Source: UBA2108 sp963925495
GTDB taxonomy: Bacteria; Bacteroidota; Bacteroidia; Flavobacteriales_G; Salibacteraceae
Assembly (NCBI GenBank): GCA_963925495.1
Contig: CAWUST010000056.1
Span: 1 to 25,486 of the forward strand
Reading direction: 5' to 3'
DNA length: 25,486 bases
Under the pieces are notes generated by a model that saw nothing but the letters and a program-made list of their open reading frames with translations, did no database searches and was not told where the DNA came from. The position numbers and the translations under genes were made by a program. This document shows positions 25,239 to 25,486 of this stretch, piece by piece (position 1 is the stretch's first letter; the number at the start of each line of letters is the position of its first letter).

Positions 25239-25486
25239 TCAACAATAATTTCTATTTTCCCTTAAAACGGACCTAGCTACCAAGTTTGTTGCAATCGTTA
25301 CAAAAACCACAATACTAATGGAACTTAAAGGCATTAGAATAGCTGCCACAAACGGGCTTAATTTTCCTTGAACGGCAACATTCCCACTAAATTGTAAAGA
25401 AAAGAAAGGAAAAAACTCCATTTTACAATCGTTAAGCTTAAACGATTCTGGAGCACTTCAGCCAGCCGATTTTGGTATAGCATAAG
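25239..25486 (-). pseudogene. C-terminal end of a heavy-metal P1B-type ATPase, frameshifted and cut by the window edge
   Basis: On the minus strand, frame A from 25486 gives RLSLTIVKWSFFLSFLYNLVG, the penultimate membrane helix of copper/heavy-metal P-type ATPases. Frame B then gives AVQGKLSPFVAAILMPLSS and a last helix (SISIVVFVTIATN), ending at the stop at 25239. The two halves fit one protein only if one base is restored at about 25377-25381: ATGTTGCC reads as M-F-A if it were ATGTTTGCC. Neither frame alone is open across both helices. This is a broken gene or a sequence error in a short T run. The metal specificity and catalytic core (DKTG, CPC) lie outside the window. Convergent with the nitroreductase, 40 bases apart. 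Confidence 0.7.

Noticed and set aside
1..25486. CRISPR array, insertion sequence, prophage, tRNA or rRNA
   Set aside because: No regularly spaced direct repeats, transposase, integrase, phage gene or recognisable RNA gene was found.

Overview
The window looks like a chromosomal piece of a Bacteroidota bacterium (class uncertain; Flavobacteriia/Cytophagia-like). The evidence is the AT-rich coding style with short AT-rich gaps, a type IX secretion (gliding-motility-type) C-terminal sorting domain, a DUF6089-like outer-membrane barrel, a guaB / parvulin / parvulin-like lipoprotein / SurA-like / MoxR gene series, and Bacteroidota-type promoter boxes (TTG, about 20 nt, TAnnTTTG).

Region 1 (1-12504) is a cell-surface polysaccharide locus. 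The rightward operon runs from before the window to 10084: a truncated methyltransferase, a GT4 glycosyltransferase, a Wzy/O-antigen-ligase-like membrane protein, a second GT4, HisH-like and HisF-like proteins, an AsnB-type amidotransferase, a third GT4, a WcaF-like O-acetyltransferase and a second methyltransferase. Genes are spaced by a few bases or overlap. A leftward operon (12504 to 10125) converges on it: a GT2 glycosyltransferase, a formyltransferase and a DUF3473-type polysaccharide deacetylase, with 4-base and 1-base overlaps. Together the genes predict a heavily decorated glycan (acetamidino or amide, acetyl, methyl and formyl groups). No flippase, initiating sugar transferase or sugar-nucleotide pathway lies inside the window, so the locus must continue upstream.

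Region 2 (12587-15830) has two divergent envelope genes: an outer-membrane beta-barrel protein on the minus strand and a large FN3-like protein on the plus strand ending in a type B T9SS sorting domain. Recognisable promoters lie between them.

Region 3 (16043-22722) is guaB followed by an envelope-folding series: a tandem-parvulin PPIase, a lipoprotein resembling a degenerate parvulin, a SurA-like PPIase and a MoxR ATPase. Most junctions are tight or overlapping.

Region 4 (22858-25486) has an alpha/beta hydrolase, an AI-2E family permease and a nitroreductase on the plus strand. The C-terminal end of a heavy-metal P1B-type ATPase enters from the right edge on the minus strand, and this sequence carries an apparent one-base frameshift.

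The two most notable points are the hisH-hisF-asnB trio with a HisF that has lost the Asp11-equivalent residue (a sugar-modifying rather than histidine-making pair), and the frameshifted ATPase end. No RNA gene, CRISPR array, insertion sequence or phage module was recognised. No stretch over 300 bases lacks a gene.
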